The notes under the pieces were generated by a model. That model was not told the DNA's origin. It made no database searches and worked only from the letters and a program-made list of their open reading frames with translations. The translations under genes were made by a program, and so were the position numbers. Of a stretch of DNA of 64,000 nt, positions 1 to 14,100 are shown one piece after another. Origin of the DNA: Pomphorhynchus laevis (lineage: Eukaryota > Acanthocephala > Palaeacanthocephala > Echinorhynchida > Pomphorhynchidae); NCBI GenBank assembly GCA_012934845.2, contig WNNJ02001167.1, forward strand, positions 62,001 through 126,000, written 5' to 3'. Every line of letters begins with the position of its first letter. Positions within the stretch are counted from its first letter, which is position 1.

Positions 1-1239
1 ATTTAGGACCAACTTGTAAGAGACGACAATTTCGGATTCACGTCTATCAGAAGAGTGTGACATTTTCGCTGGCTGCAGATCTTTTAGTTGTTTTAAGAGG
101 CATAATCAAGTTGAACAAACTGTTCTGTGCTGCACCAAAGTTGAACAGCACCACGAACATCACCGTCCTCGATTATTTATGAAGCTCTTCGACAAAGCGA
201 TTCGACGAGGCAATTGTCTGTAGAATTGTTCGAAAGAATCCTCGGCTTTCGAAACTTTATCACTGATTTGAGGGAAACGTTAGGATAAAGCAAGCAAGTC
301 TCTTTGATTTTATTAGTCCTGATGAGATTTTATCTGTTGAATCTTTCGGTGGACGCAACACCGATTTAGCGAAAGTCAGCAACACAAATCAGGCATCTTC
401 CACGAACAGATCTGAGAGAACAGTCAATGTAAGAGGGCTAGCCATCGCCGGCCTAACAGCGCGTGGAATTTTCCGGATCATCTGAATATTACTATTTATT
501 AAAATCACACCTGTGTAAGAATTACACATATGGAAGTGATCGTAAACGTTAAGTGACATACTTTGCATTCTCCTTGCTGAAGAGGAGGCCACTTTGTACA
601 CGCTAAATGTGAGACGGTTGATTTGTTCGTCATCGTATTTGATTTGTCTTGATGATAATTCGAGGTGTTAGTCGTTGAGCTAGATTATTGTAAATACATA
701 AGATGATGACAACTCTAACCACAGCGTACACGGTAAACGATAAACGAAGAAAGTTCGAATCGATAACGTGATTGCGCGACCGCTCGGACAGTTCGATTCC
801 ATTTGGTTCGGACATTGGAGTTGATAATTGATTGTAATCAGTTAAATTGTATAGAGCGGATTTGTGTTCTTGTCGTGAAATTAGACTTTAATCAGTTAAT
901 TGTTATTATTGTGATAATTGTAAAATTTGATAATTGCCACTTTCAGTTTTTACCCTACATTTTGGGTGTACTGTTGACTATTATATTCGCTGGAACTGTG
1001 TGGTCATTTCCTTTGTCCAGTAGACGCCTGTACAGTTCAAAACTTTTCAGTTTGTACAGAGAATTGTAAATCAATGGAGCCGCTATTTTGGGAACAGATT
1101 GTCAGGTTTACATTTGAATTAGTCAAACGACGTTTTATTTTGAATTTAGATAGCTTTTTGTTATTTTATTTAAAACTGCCCTTAATTCGTCATTTAAAAT
1201 TTTAAAAGCTTATTAACTGAAAATATTCAATAGTTTTGT
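1..1239. other. Upstream region without a recognised gene
   Basis: I see no gene I can name here. Short open frames exist on both strands, including a leucine/isoleucine-rich one at 803-1069, but none has a family motif, and neither splice sites nor composition favour any of them. The ALG8 start lies 957 bp further on, so this stretch may hold part of that gene's upstream region, but no promoter motif is distinctive enough to call. Confidence 0.4.
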
Positions 1240-1513
1240 TGGTTTGTCTTGATGGTCTCTATTCCTTATTCTGATACAAATAAAAATTATTTTCATATTT
1301 TCAATTCATTAAAATTGATTCTTATTTGAAATTTTATATTTTCACTCGATAACAATTATATAACAATTATTTAACAATCAAGATGTTATTATATAACATC
1401 TTGTATAACAAATTATTTATTATAATTATTTATTATTTATTATTTAATTATTTTATTTATCATTTTTTTTAATTTATAAATAATATAAAATACGTAGACT
1501 CAGTTATCTGATT
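1240..1513 (-). repeat. TIR-family copy, reverse orientation
   Basis: The stretch begins with the inverse of the family's inner motif (CCTTATTCTGATACAA) and ends with the inverse of the outer terminus (ACGTAGACTCAGTTATCTGATT). The middle is AT-rich and diverged. It has the same arrangement as the better copies at 12 kb, 18.6 kb and 27.8 kb. From 1514 to 2195 there is only AT-rich sequence with no recognised feature. Confidence 0.6.
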
Positions 1514-2195
1514 AAAGAACCTAATTTTCTAATTAAAGAACTCTTTGCCACATAATGAAATTACATCATTTTTATATCAACAAGTTTAAGATCAAGTTTT
1601 AACAAGATGTAATGAAAAAAAATCAAATACAAAAACTACTGAATTACAGCTGCTTGCAGGCCTTCATTTCCTCCTCGGCCTGTTTGCGGTTTCTGTTGTG
1701 TGGATCACAATGTGATCCACACAACATAAAGATCACAAAGTGTTGTGTAAACGCTCAATTACCAATAACTTTATTAGAAATTGAAAAGTATAAGTTTCAT
1801 ACATTTTAAATTAAAATGTTTTTAACTTATTATATGATTTACGATAAATTTTCAATCTTGATATCAGTTCACATCAGTTTGACAAATTTTTCTTTTTTAA
1901 AAGCTCTTTTGTCTCCATTCAAAAATCGATAAATTTTCGAGTAATTAAATTAACTTAGAAATTAATTAAAAATTAAGTTTTTCATTTATAATTGATCTTA
2001 TATTTTGTATATATAAGTTAGTTTATATTTTGTAGAGCAATGTTAACTTTGCATGATTGAAAAACACGAGAGTGAGCTTCTCATGTTGACGGAATTACTA
2101 ATATATTTTTATATATAATTGGCTGTTATAGTTATTCTGGTTTATCAAATGCTCTTTAACTTTTCGCAGTAATCTTTCAGAATAAATAAAAAGCT

Positions 2196-5100
2196 ATGGC
2201 AGACACCTGTAAACTTATTATTCTCGCAATGACAATAATCTTTAAGACAACACTATTCTGGACATAGTAAGTGTATATTGATCAAACTAACTTGCGAAAA
2301 AATATCAATCAATTGACAAATATAAATCTTTTAAGATTTTATGCGTATTGCCTTTGTAACTGGCTTATTTCTTGATAAAACCTTTGATGTAGTCTCATCC
2401 ATACTGTAAGCATTACAGTATGTAATATTATATAAAATAATATTATAAAAAATTATTTATTTATAAAATATAATATTAATATTATATTAATATCAAAATA
2501 TTATATTATGTATTTTCTCAAAATAGCTGGCATTTTTAATTTTCCATGTCATTGTATCAGAGTTGATATAATTTTTATTTAATTAATTTTCAGATACAGA
2601 TATGTAATATATTTTTGTATTTAGAATACTTTTGCTATATTTAGTAATGTTTTCTTAACTACAATCCAAATAAAGTTGCAGCTGTTGGATCTGTTTATTG
2701 AAACAAAGTAATTTTATTACTCACAATTAATTTTAAATAATTAATTAACTATTAATTTTTATAAATAATAATTGATTAATTATTTTTTATATTTATCTGA
2801 TGTTTCGTTGTTTTTATCAAATAGTTAATCAATAGAGAAATTAAGCAATTGATTAAGCAATTCGACGTGATAGCCGTAAATCATTTTAATTGACTCGATA
2901 AAGGAACTGCTGTGTTATTTCGGTTTCTATTCCTCGAGCATGACAATATAAAATACGAAATACATTCATTATTTAAAGAAATAGAAATTTTTTCACATTT
3001 TTCTTATGAGGCTAGCGGAAACTAGTGAATATAAAGAAATAAATCGACGATCCTGCTCTAAAATTTAAAGTTAATCGTTAAATTTAAAGTTAATAAATGG
3101 TTAATTAGATCAGATAACTGAGTATACGTATTTTATACATATATAAATAAATATAAATAATAAATGATAAATAAGTATATGTTTTTATAAGATTTTTTAA
3201 TCAGTTATAAGGTTTCGGCCTATAATTGATGATAGAGCATCAGTTGATCAACCCAATATATTTTGGGTTGATCAATTCCTATTTGATAAACCAGTTAATT
3301 TTATGAATTAACTCAAATAATAGACAATGTATCAGAATAAGGATTAGAGGTCATCAGGAGGAACTGCTATGTTATCAGGTTTCGGCCTCTCAGCGATGAT
3401 AAAGCATCAGTTGTTATAATTATATGAATTATAAGAAAGTATTTTGCAAAGTAGATAATATTTAAATCTTTTGTCATCTGTATGGAAGGTTATTGCTTTC
3501 ATAATCTCTAGGACAGGATACGATATGCTACAAAGTATTCCACTCTTACATAGAGTGGTTCTGCAACTGAATCACGAATAACTGTATTTTGTATATTATC
3601 AACATGTTAACACATCAACATAAGTACAACTGTCAACGAACTGGCTAGCTCTCTTATTCGAATCTGTGTTTAGTAATATATTAGATTGTATATTGGTATC
3701 GGTTCCTCCTAATGACATCTAATCCTTATTCCGAAACTAGTGAATATAAAGAAATTTATAAACTTATATCGATTTTTGTTGATCCTGCTATAAATTGAAG
3801 TTAATCTAAAATTTAAAGTTAATAATTGGTTAATGAGAACAGATAATTCAGTCTACGTATTTTATACTAGATATAAATAAAGATAAATAATAAGTAATTA
3901 TATAAGATTTTATACAATTTATATTTATATCAAGTTAAAATAAAAATCAAAATTTAAAATAAAAGTTAATTTTTAAGAATTGACTAATAAATAACATACG
4001 ATGTATCAGTAGAGATAATAAGGAGTAACTCCTATGTTATCAGGTTTCGGCCCCTATTCCTCGACCAAACACAGCAGCGGAGCCAAATACAGCAGCGGAG
4101 CTAATGACGTATTTCCTCTGGTTAAATTTGATTATCCTGTGTATGTTATTCTGATACAAAGCGTATTGTTTATTATCCATCCGGAAAATTGTTTTCGCTT
4201 AATAGTTAAAATTTTATTTTTTTAACAATATTTTGTTGATTTATACTTCATTATAATAAAGATTAATAATAAAAAAACATTTATCAAACTTTCTTTAAAA
4301 TTAGCAGAAAATAATGTCGTATCATTATTAAAAGTCAATTATTTTCTATTTTCAAAAAAGCAAGTCTACAGATTTTGAGGTTCACCGTAACTGGATTGCT
4401 ATTACACACCAATTGCCTGTCAACGAGTGGTACACTAATGTAAAGGCTAATACAGCCAAGTAACATATTGAGTCTTTGCATATTTAGAACGTATCAGAAT
4501 GGACTTTGGATTACCCGCCGATGTTTGCCTATTTCGAGTATTTTCTTTCAATATTCGGCAACCTCGTAGATAGAAACATGACTACTACATTAAGTGATAA
4601 ACCGTATGATTCCTTGAGGACAACTGCCTTTCAGCGATCAACTGTACTTATATGCGACGTTTTATTCGCACATTGTGTCTTCAGGTGTGTTATATTATGC
4701 TAAGGAATATTTGAATAGTTTCATTATAGGTTTACGGATAAACGAATCGATCGAACAAAAACGCTGATATTCATGGCAAATATGATGATGAATTATGCAA
4801 TGATATTAGTCGATAGTATCCTTTTTCGTCTTAAACAAATTAACGGCGTCGGCACTTGGCCGTTTGCCACAAATAAGTATACGGAAAACTACAAAATTAT
4901 TAAGGAAAAATAAACGTAGTTCATATACAATATGAACTACGTAATTTGCTAAATATGCAAACTTTTAATTAATCAATAATAACAAGCCTATATAACTAGC
5001 CAAAAAGTGGAGAAAGCTACTTAGTCGTTTCTGTATCGCATTAAAAACAGATTTATTTTTACGTGGCAAATTCGTTCCGGTGCACGTTTACTTGACCACA

Positions 5101-8100
5101 AAGCGATAGAAAAAAAACAAAAATCTAAATCATGTGTCGAGTAGAAAAGAACGGAGGAGGTATTTGAATGTCATCAAGTAGAGAGCGCGGTGGATTTCGA
5201 GATGGAGCTAATTCCAGGCGAAAGGAGATCGGAGACAGTAGTTGTAAGAGAAATCGGGAACGTGGAGTAAGAGGAAATTACAGGTACGCAGTGATAGAGA
5301 GGTGGGCGAATGTCGTTTAAGAAAGGGAGGTTGATGAACGATGGACAGACGACAGCGATGAGACGAAAAGTTACGAGAAGTCGGAGTTTGATGCGGATAT
5401 GGATGGTGGGCCAGAAGAGTTGGCAAAGTATGTGGATATGTGGTTAAATCGACGGAGACAAAAGAGTACTCGAACGGCAGATTTGCTAATGCGTTGTAGG
5501 GGTAGGATGATGGATTTTGGAGAATTGGCGAAAATGCTGAGGCAGTAATCGATTTTAGGGAAGCGATGAAAGAAGATATATACAAGAACAGAAGTCGATA
5601 AGGCGGCCGATACGGCGGAAGTGATGGAGAATTAAGTTAGACGAGCGAACCTTGTCACAGACAGAAGGTATAAGGGAAAGATGATCATCGAAATGGAATC
5701 CTAAGAAAGTGAGATTGTGGACTATGGGGATGATTGATGAGGCAAAAGATACAGGGGTAGGAGATATGTTAGGTTAACGGGTGAGGATCTACATTATTTT
5801 GGGCTTGTCTGTGTTTATAACGGAAATAAATGGGGCGATAGCTAGAAGGAAGTAAAGGTCGATTGATTGTTTCTTAAGGGTGGGGCGAACGATGGCGGAT
5901 ATCCATCGTTCGCCCCATCCATATTGATATATTTCTATAAATAGAAATATCCATATTTCTATTTGGTACGTAGTAGGTTGAGATGAGCCCGCCGATGAGC
6001 AAGAAAGTCTGTCACCGCTCAGAGAGCGGTTACAGACTTTCAAAGCGCGTCGGAGTCGACGATTTGAGAGTAGGCATTGGTAGTGTGTTATTAAATGAAG
6101 CTGAACATCGTAAGGACTTAGGTGCAATAATTCATGGCTCTCTTAAGAAACGATTGAATAGTGAGCGCGCAAGTATAAAGGATCTAGGGCATTGTACTTC
6201 ATCAAAAATATATTTCTCAGACTGTCACATCCAATGCTTTGTATCTTATTTTCTTCACTAGTCCGTCATTATCTGGAGTACTGCATCCTTGCATGCTTTC
6301 CTACGACTAAGCGAGAATTGCTCGACTATGAGTCGCTACTGAAAAGAGGTTCAAGGATATGCTTTAGGGCTGGAATGTCCTTCCGCAAGCGGCTGCGTGC
6401 GCTAGGGATAAGCTTGATTCGTGACAGATTTGTCTTACTAGACTTGTCCTGCCTTTGTGCGATTGTAAACAAACTTGTTGGCTTCCCCGCTAATATCCTT
6501 AGATTGAGAAGTAGGACATTACGCAGTCACTCGAAATCGCTGTATAAGCAACACTATTCTCAATTGCCTGCCAACTTTCGACTGTCACATCGTGCGCTCA
6601 ACTTGTGATATGTGTTGCATGAGGAAGTCGTCGCTGCTTCTTCGATGAAGCACTTCAAGCGACAGTGCCAAGCATGGATGGACCATCGAACTTCCACGGA
6701 TATCTAAAATCTTGCTTGTTTATATGATCTTGATCGAACAATTTACTGATTACCTTATATTAATTTGTAAACTTTATTTTTTCTGATCTGGCAAAATAGC
6801 TTATCAGCTAACGTCTTGTATGTAATAATAAATTAACCGATTTTTGATTAGTAGGAAATAACTTTTATTATATTTATAGGATAAATAACTTTTATTTGAC
6901 ATTGCTGATTATGGAGATTATTTTATCATTTTTTTAAATAGTTGATACTGATCAATTATTGATAAATAATTATTGGAGCTGGATTAAAAATAATTTCCTC
7001 TTTTCTTTGATCCAGCTCCAATAATCATTTATAATTTTATAATTATAAATGGTATATTGGAAACCATTATAAACCAGTGATATATAATGGAAAAATTTAT
7101 TGAGTCGTGATACGGCTTTAAATAATAATAATTGTATTGCAATTATCATAACAGCCACCGAGTGCAGTCAGGATTAACCGTAACTGTCTCTTTTAATCAA
7201 GGGTTTGATGAACTAAGCGTCAAGATAACTGAGCGTCAATGAATGTTAGGGATTCTAATTTATTCGATTTATATAAAGTAGTGTAAAAATTAAAGGGAAT
7301 GCTAATTGATTCGATTTAATCATTGCATACGTGTTAAGATGCATTACATATAAACACTCAACAGCACATTTCACCAAGAGATATCTTAAAAGGCTGGATT
7401 TTTAAATTTAGACGAAAGATTTTTAGTCTGATATTTTTGAGATGTTATTGAAACTAAGCGTACAAGGCAAACTAAGAGATCGAGTGATCTGTCAACAAAA
7501 ATTTAAAGACACTTTACAATGCGTTTTACAAATCTACATTGAAAATTTGTTTAAAGTTTGTAATGGAGATGTTAAACCAAAAGGCCGCAAGCCCATACTG
7601 AAGAACTGGAAGAAAATTTTTCATATATCCATCGAATGATAAAAATTAAAGGTTATGGGCATAATGTGTTCTAATTAAATAAATATTTAATATATACTTT
7701 ATTTAATATTATAATATTAATTAAATATTATAATATTCTACATATATATCAATTTTTGACAATTTATGCTATCATACTTTTAGAATCTGCAAAGCCAAAT
7801 TCACACAAAATAATATTTTTTTTAGCTGAAATAGAGATTGATATCTCTAATTATATGATAATATAATTTAACAATATCAATAATTTGACATAGTCAGTAA
7901 TTTCAATTGAATTATTAAAGGCAATGTTCAGCACAAAGAAATTAAAATTATTTAAATAAAAAACTATTTAATGGTATTTTCAGGGAAATCTAAGACAATA
8001 ATTTACAGCCTAACAAAAAAGGAATTAAAAATTTAAGATCTTATCTAGAAGTCAATCACAAAAGAATTATTGTTTTCACTATTTAAACTTATTTTTTCAC

Positions 8101-11100
8101 TATATATTCGATGACATCTTAAGGGTATCTAAAACCATACTTAGCTAAATACGTTATAATGTTAGTAGTTCAAAATTATTCTGAGCGTTCAATTTTAGTT
8201 GTATTATCTGAATAGCAATTGCTTCTTAAATTGTTCGTTTAATTCTCCTATTTCTTTGGGATGCAAAGATTTCTACACTGTTGATGTTTATGTCATGGTT
8301 AGTGGAGATGGAATTGTCCGCCAATTACGATTTTATTATGCTCATTAATGCTAGTAGTGACCGTTCTGCCCGTTTCTCCGACGAATTTAGCCTAATCCTT
8401 AAATTTATCTTGAAAAGGCATTTTGACTTAATAATGCCATTTCCTTATTCCCGTAACCTTTAATTTTTATCATTTGATGAATACATGCAATGTTTTCTCT
8501 TCCAGTTCTCCGGTCTGGGCTTGCGGTTGTTTTGTTTAACATATCACAAACAATATCAATAAAATTAAATGTAATTAAAATATAATAGAAAATATTATTT
8601 AAACAAAAGAATCGTTTACATCTTTACAAAATATTTAACGTTACGTCAGGTTTATTATTAGGCATTTTAATATTAGAGTTTTTATGAATGTAATGTCCCT
8701 CAAGAATTTTTCTATTTAAACAATTGGTTTCTTTTGCTAAAACAACAGTATTATTATAGTCAATATTGTGATCTAAATTTAAACTATGGTCTACAATAGC
8801 GCTACTTAGGCCCTTTTTGAGTGTGTATTTGTGTTTTTTTATTTAGTCTCTAAAGTTCGGCCTGTTTGACCCACATATATTTTATCGCATACTAAACATG
8901 AATTTTTATAAACGACCCAATCGTTATCATGTTTGGGTTTCTTTTTCAAATTGTAGTGTAATTTCGGTAGTTTACTATTATACAAAACAATATTTAAAGT
9001 ATTTAGTGTTTTATTGTTTGAAACAAATCTTTTGAAATTAATATTCCAAAAATTATTAATAAATGGTAATCCTATGTATTTATTTTCTCCTTCCAGACCA
9101 AAAACAATATTTTTATTTGTTTTGCTACTTTTGTAGAAAGCCTTTTTAAAGGCTTTGGAAAAAGCCTTTAAAACCGTTGGAAAACCGTTTTTATCTAATA
9201 GAATTCTAATTACCATAAGATTATAATTATAAATAGAATTAAATGTCCGCTTATCTCTTAGCTTCATGTTGTAGAAATGCAAAAGTTAATCAGATCAAAG
9301 GCAGAGTTAGTTTTTATATTGTCAAAGTTTTCGCCGCGTTAAGGCTTCGTCAGTGGCTCATTGTGTATAGTTATAAGAAAAGAATTTTTAACCAATGACC
9401 ATTTGTTAAGAATTCTTTTCTTATAACTATATACAATGAGCCACTGACGAAGCCTTAACGCGGCGAAAGCTTTGACAATATATAATAGCTAAATCAGCCT
9501 TTGATCTGATTAACCTTTGCAATTTTCACAAACCTTATCAACTACAAATAAGTTCGATTTGAAGATGTGAAGTTAATATTGAAATTAGAATGTGACAATA
9601 TTTGATCATATATTTTTCAGTTTATTAATTCGCTGATATGAAAAACAGATATGAAAAACTGCCCTGCATATGATTTTGCCTTTACGTCTTTTTGTTTGTA
9701 ATTTTCTTCCATGACATTATGAATGGTTCCACACAGTGTGCGAATTGGATAATGCATTTTATATTTATAATATAAACTTTATTTTTTGGCATTACAAATT
9801 AATAATAATTCCTGATAGTTCCTGTTTCTTATATACATGCATTTTCAATACAATTCACTGCTATTCGCATTGGCTATTAGTGTTGCGTTCCATATAATGA
9901 ATGTAAGTGGCTACCTTGAAGTGAATTGTTTGTCGATGTTTTCACGGTAGGGTAATTTAGTATTTGCGTGCTTTATATACGGTTGCCTAATTTCAATGAA
10001 ACACACATATATCTGCTACGCTCCTGGAATCGCAATGTATCTGTTGCACAAAAATAGTAAAATCATATTTTGTAGAATTTTTGTTAATTTTTTTCATAGG
10101 AAACTTAGATCCTACTTTACTTATCTTGCAAATTGTTCAATTCGGTTTTTCAGCAGCTGTGCCAATTTTAGTAAGCTTTATGCCATTCATTTTAACAGTA
10201 AGTTTATTTGATTGTATCTAAATTTCATTTCAAATTGTTTAGGGAAATATTAACAATGTATTTTGTAGACTTTTCCCATTCCACCGTGGACTTACTCATA
10301 CGTATTGGGCTCCAAATGCATGGGCAATTTATAATACACTGGATATAGTTTTATCGAGATTGAAAGGAGGTATATAAATAGTTCACGGTTTTTATATTTG
10401 TCAATAGACGTGATCAGGAGGTTTTACACTAATGTGATCATGATCTCCTGATCACATCAGTGTTAAATTATAAAGAAAAAATTCTTTAAATGCATCTCGG
10501 AAAAATGCAGTTTCAGAAATTCATTATATTGAAGGTTTCATATACTGAAGAATTTCTGGCTGTACTAAATGGTTAGCCTAGTCGATAAGGGCGTAGACCC
10601 ACCGATCGAAAGAACCTTCGAATCTGAAAGTGCAAAAGTGTTCATAAGGCAACTTCAGCGGTACAAAGGCCTTCTGATGAGTCCGAGTGTACCATTGCAC
10701 GACACTGGCGGACGACACTGCCTAGTCGATAAGGGCGTAGACCCACTGATCGAAAGAACTTAGGTTCGAATCTGAAAGTGTAAATAGTGTTCAAAAGGAA
10801 ACTACAGCAGTACACAACCTTCGATTGAGTTTGGGTGTACCATTGCGCGGCAGTAGCAGACGAAACAATATCAATATGTCGAACTAAAATCTGTCATGTC
10901 GATAGTCAAGGCGTAATGAGTTGGAAGTAATGATGTCGTTGCTGGTTTATACTGCGAAATCACCTTATATCACATATATATTTGCTAATATTGCTAGATC
11001 AAACAAGGTGATTTCACAGTATAAACCAGCTACAGTATCATGACTTCCAACTTCATACACCTTGACTATATAATCTGGCATGTTGATATATAATCTGGCA

Positions 11101-14100
11101 TGTTGTCTCACAACATGCCAGATTTTAGACTGACATATGCACAATAAAAGTATCGTTATATATCGGTAAAAGACGAACAACATTTTATTCAAAAAACGAA
11201 TATATATTTCACTATGTTTCCCCACAAGGAGGCTAATATATATTTTAACCTCCTAGTAAGGATGCTTATATATTATATATAAGGCTCCCGGAGCACAGAT
11301 TGAACCATTCTACTCTTAAATTATTAAAATGTATCCTTCAAAGGGATCCTTGAGAAAGCAAGCAAGATCAGCAATTAAAATTCCTGCCGAATAAAAATAG
11401 GATAATCCGGAAAGCACATGTTTACTTTAAAGCGGCTGGGCCCATGCTACCACGTTAGCAAATTCTCGGATATGCCTTTTTAATAAATAACAAAGCAGCC
11501 CAAACGACTGATGGTAGTTCACCCTTCTGATGAGTGCTGCCGGCTACCATCAGCTCGTCTGGGACTGATAACAAAGTCTGCTCTGCATGTAATCGAACTC
11601 CGGTTTTTGGCGAAATCCTTGATTATAAAACTGTCCGCCACAGTTTAATCTACTACAGCTATTCTCCTAGCATATATGTGGCAGTCATTGTGGCGGACAA
11701 ATACTAATTTATATTTTTTTGCTGATTACAGTTAGCTGGTTTGATTTTATACAATATTTATAACGATATCATTTATTATTTAAATAAAATGCCTCATCAA
11801 CTATATGATACTGCTTATATAACAACTAAATATCTCTTATATCATCAACTGAATACAATTTTGATCATATCAACAACTAAAGTGTTGATAACTGAACATA
11901 AAAATTCCTTTCTTAACCTATACGCATGTAATCTAAAAAACTGTGTTCTCGACACTTCATTAAGTAAAGATAACGAAACGCGAAACTGATGATCTCTACG
12001 TCTTATTATGATACAACGTATGTTATTTATTAGTCAATTTATAAAAATTGACATTTATTTAAAATTTCAATTTTATATTTTAATTTGATATAAATTGTAT
12101 AAAATATAATATAGCGATTATTTATTATTTATAATTATTTATTATTGAAACCTGATAGCATAACAGTTTCTCCTGATGACCTCTAACCCTTATTCTGATG
12201 CATCATCTGTTATTTATTAGTCAATTCATAAAAATGACTTTTATTTTAAATTTCAATTTTTTATTTTAACTTTATTTAAATTATAAAAAATCTTATAACA
12301 ATTATTAATTTTATTATTTAATTATTACTTTTTGATTTAGCATTATTATGCTTTGTTTATTTTAAAATTATATTAAATACGTAGACTCAGTTAGCTGATT
12401 TGATATAATAGATTAATATATCAATTAATATATTAGTAAAAATATCGTAGCCCTTTTTATATACATGAGTTAGATCATGAGTTTTAATACAATGTAGTTT
12501 CATTTAAGTGCTTTGAAATAATTCCTTGAAATTAATTTGATCGAAATTAAAACATATTTTTATTTTTTTAATTTTATTTTGTACTGTAGAATAGTACAAA
12601 ATAAATGATCTCTTATTTTTAAAATTACAAAAAACCTTTCGAGGCCGTGCAGCGCCGAAACGCCGTGAGCGTTTTGTCCACGGCGGCAACTTTATTTTTT
12701 ATTATCTGAATTATTTGGTATTTTATCAATAGTTTTGTCAAATATTTAAAGAATAATAGTTTTGATCGATTCTAGGAAATCTGATTCATAAAGATAGTAC
12801 TACACGCGGTGTTACCCAACAAGTTGTTCATAAGGTATTACCTAAAGTAGAACCGATTCATTGTCTTCTGTTGACATTAACAACTGCAGGCTTGGTATGT
12901 TGTTTATGAAATAAAAAATTTTAAATTCTTTATTGCAATAGACTTTGATCATAAAACGAAATCATCATTTTCTTTATTTAATGACAATATCAGCATTTGC
13001 TGCATTTTTCTTTGGTTGGCATGTTCACGAGAAGGCGTTACTTACCGTCAGTATTCCTTTGTTGTAAGTAATTAATAATTTGCATAATGTTTTTTTTTTT
13101 AATTTTTTAATGATTTTAAATAAATGCAAACATTGTATAAACACATTATTTCCGACAATTTAGCTGTAAGATTTAAAATGTTGAGGATTACAATCATTGA
13201 AAAAGGAAATAAGAACTTTTAACCAGTAAACATTTTATTGTATTTCACCTAAATACGCATAAAATATGCATCATATTAATTTATTAATAATAATATATTT
13301 TTACAATAAAATGTGTATTTTAATTACGTATGACCTCAAGAAAAATGCAAGATCAAAAAATTAAATACAACATGGGTTGCCATACAATTTGCATTAAAAT
13401 TATAGTAACACAAATACTTTCGAGAAAATATTAATAACTCAAAATATAATAACAAAACACAAAATGTTTTAAATAACACAAAACATTATCTAATGGATCG
13501 TTAGACGTTTAAAATATATTTTATACAATATAATATTATATATAATATTATATATAATATTATAATATATCGCAATTTACCTTGGCAATATCTTATATCT
13601 ACTGTTTTAGCTATAAATATATTTTAAAATATTAATATTAATATTATGTCACATAATAATATATGTCACACCAATAATAAATCTTAGCTGTAAGATTTAA
13701 AATTTTTGAGGATCAAAATCATTGAATAAGAACTTTTCACCAGTAAACATTTTATTGTATTTCACCTAAATACGCATAAAGTATACATTTTATTAATTTA
13801 TTTATAATAATATATTTTTGATTGACAAAGCAGTCAATATTGCAAAGCAGTAATATCAAAGTAATATATGAGTAATATTAATATTTCCTCGTGAATAAGA
13901 ACGATTAGGAGTTTGCCAGGATCAATTAGTTCTATTTTACAATTCATGCATCCTCTCGATCCTTATGCATGGTTATCCAACTTTTTGCACATTGTCCCAA
14001 ATAGAGCATAGTATGCTTATGAGAATTCACAGTAAAGCTTAATCAATATGTGGATGCGAGTTGCCTATCTTTGATGCAATTCTAGTCAATATTTTCAAGA

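Noticed and set aside
803-1069. 88-codon frame rich in hydrophobic residues, possible membrane protein or ALG8 exon 1
   Set aside because: No family match, and a far better ALG8 first exon was found at 2196-2266, with a correct phase-2 join to [11 protein letters not shown].
4034-4225. 63-codon frame ([15 protein letters not shown]...)
   Set aside because: It reads across the structured core of the TIR family. The repeated SSGA residues come from the duplicated AGCAGCGGAGC motif, and other copies do not keep the frame.
7442-7639. 65-codon plus-strand frame as a gene
   Set aside because: Its second half is the inverted copy of a Penelope-like fragment at 8445-8545; no independent coding signal.
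10569-10763. 64-codon frame with a repeated [13 protein letters not shown] peptide
   Set aside because: The peptide repeat only reflects the tandem tRNA-like SINE units, which explain the sequence better.
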